Source: Firmicutes bacterium HGW-Firmicutes-2
GTDB lineage: Bacteria > Bacillota > Clostridia > Lachnospirales > Vallitaleaceae
Reading direction: 5' to 3'
Assembly (NCBI GenBank): GCA_002841495.1
Contig: PGZV01000016.1
Span: 91,202 to 155,201, forward strand
Length of the DNA: 64,000 nt
The notes beneath the pieces were generated by a model, which ran no database searches, was not told the DNA's origin, and saw nothing but the letters and a program-made list of their open reading frames with translations. Positions 63,346-64,000 of this stretch are shown piece after piece. The position numbers and the translations under genes were made by a program. How positions within the stretch are numbered: position 1 is the first letter of the stretch; each line of letters opens with the position of its first letter.

Positions 63346-63434
63346 GTATAGATATTAATCCTGCCTCTGTCCTATTAGTAAATTGGATTATGAACCGCAA
63401 TCAGATTGTAACTAAGAACAAATAATTTCTTAAA

Positions 63435-64000
63435 TTAATTAAGACTATTATTTGAATTCGTCAACTTAGTGAATCCGCTGTATTTATTAGCATTTAATGA
63501 TATGCTAGTATTTGTTCCAATATTGAATAGACTTGAAAACTGAACACCGGTATTTACAAAAGTATTATTCTCAAACAATGCGATGGAGCCTTTACCTAAG
63601 AATCTTGATCTTTGAGTTGAAACTTTCTTCATTTCAAAAGTTGAATTATTAACCACTAGATTTTTGACATTTGAAGTGCTGTCTGCATGAAATAGGTGCA
63701 AGTCATTTATGTCTGTCGCTGTAATATTAGAGATTAATACATCAACAAGGTTTTGATAAATGTTAAATAATATGCCTTCCATTCCATTACCATCAATAGT
63801 TACATTCTCGATACTTGATTGGTACATGTTCCTGATTCTGAATGCACCTTTAGGTACATCGGTGATTGCTGTTGGTTCCATGATTTTAACATTGTTGATA
63901 TTGACTTCTGTTACGTTGTCGATACTGAAAGCTAGATCCACTCTTACTATTTCTACATTGGATACGGTTATTTTGTTTGCTCCGCTAAAGAGTAAGATAC
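63435..64000 (-). CDS. Parallel beta-helix protein, 3' part (gene runs off the window)
   Basis: The frame is open to base 64000, so only the C-terminal 188 or so residues are seen. Repeats such as NVTEVNINNVKIMEP, SSIENVTIDGNGMEG and NVKNLVVNNSTFEMKK are the short beta-helix turns of pectate-lyase-like or surface proteins. It ends SNNSLN without a sorting signal. No catalytic residues can be judged from this part. Probably secreted or surface-exposed. Confidence 0.75.
   Translation of the reverse strand, partial: ILLFSGANKITVSNVEIVRVDLAFSIDNVTEVNINNVKIMEPTAITDVPKGAFRIRNMYQSSIENVTIDGNGMEGILFNIYQNLVDVLISNITATDINDLHLFHADSTSNVKNLVVNNSTFEMKKVSTQRSRFLGKGSIALFENNTFVNTGVQFSSLFNIGTNTSISLNANKYSGFTKLTNSNNSLN

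Noticed and set aside
1..64000. CRISPR arrays and complete insertion sequences
   Set aside because: No regularly spaced repeats or transposase genes were seen; the repeats found are short and lack coding capacity.

Overview
The window looks like a chromosomal stretch from a low-GC Gram-positive anaerobe of the Clostridia, plausibly a Lachnospirales/Vallitaleaceae-type organism (an inference; there is no rRNA here). The signs are AT-rich intergenic DNA, AGGAGG ribosome-binding sites, a split glycine decarboxylase (GcvPA/GcvPB), ribosomal protein L27 with a Prp-cleaved leader next to the Prp protease, Bacillus-type LexA boxes, a CIRCE/HrcA operator, and the Clostridia-style zapA-U32 peptidase-rodA/ftsW-pbp cluster. 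Almost everything is core genome. No phage, CRISPR array or complete insertion sequence was seen.

Layout. 1-3.6 kb (+): the end of a dihydroorotase-like gene with changed active-site residues, then a tyrosine recombinase and an iron alcohol dehydrogenase. A dif-like inverted repeat lies just before the recombinase. 3.7-4.7 kb (-): a small unknown membrane-protein operon, including two very short genes. 5.2-12.2 kb (-): a methyltransferase, then the glycine cleavage operon gcvT-gcvH-gcvPA-gcvPB-lpdA behind a tandem glycine riboswitch. 12.2-14 kb: an SOS pair (a yneA-like LysM protein and lexA, divergent, with four LexA boxes), then a gene-free stretch full of hairpins. 14-18.4 kb (-): rplU-prp-rpmA-obgE-yhbY-nadD-yqeK-rsfS, with rsfS lacking its N-terminus. 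18.5-28 kb: a degenerate isochorismatase-family protein, RNase E/G, a paired radical-SAM set, a serine hydrolase and a two-component system. 28-43.7 kb: tyrS, pepD, PFL/ACT proteins, a YycJ-like hydrolase, a diguanylate cyclase, an FtsA-like ATPase, a peptide-binding lipoprotein, coaE, polA, and an ECF sigma/anti-sigma pair. 43.9-63 kb: tRNA-Leu, TrkH/TrkA, a frameshifted Nudix gene, the cell wall and division cluster, ruvAB, a CIRCE-controlled cbpA-like gene, a c-di-GMP enzyme, a miniature TrkH-like protein, an ASCH protein and a MarR-fusion regulator. The window ends inside a beta-helix protein gene.

The most unusual points are these. (1) A perfect 15-bp tandem duplication puts an in-frame TGA near the start of lexA. 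(2) A structured repeat of about 112 bp occurs three times. Two of the copies sit directly after the U-tract of an intrinsic terminator, and some stem base pairs covary between copies. (3) A three-way-junction palindrome and a 24-bp-stem hairpin lie beside the third copy. (4) A 10-6-10 inverted repeat resembling a tyrosine-recombinase core site precedes a recombinase gene. (5) Several core enzymes have lost key residues or parts: a dihydroorotase-like protein, an isochorismatase-like protein with all three triad positions changed, a truncated RsfS, and a Nudix gene with a frameshift. (6) A palindromic repeat family is found around obgE, and one copy supplies the last codons of a histidine kinase gene.
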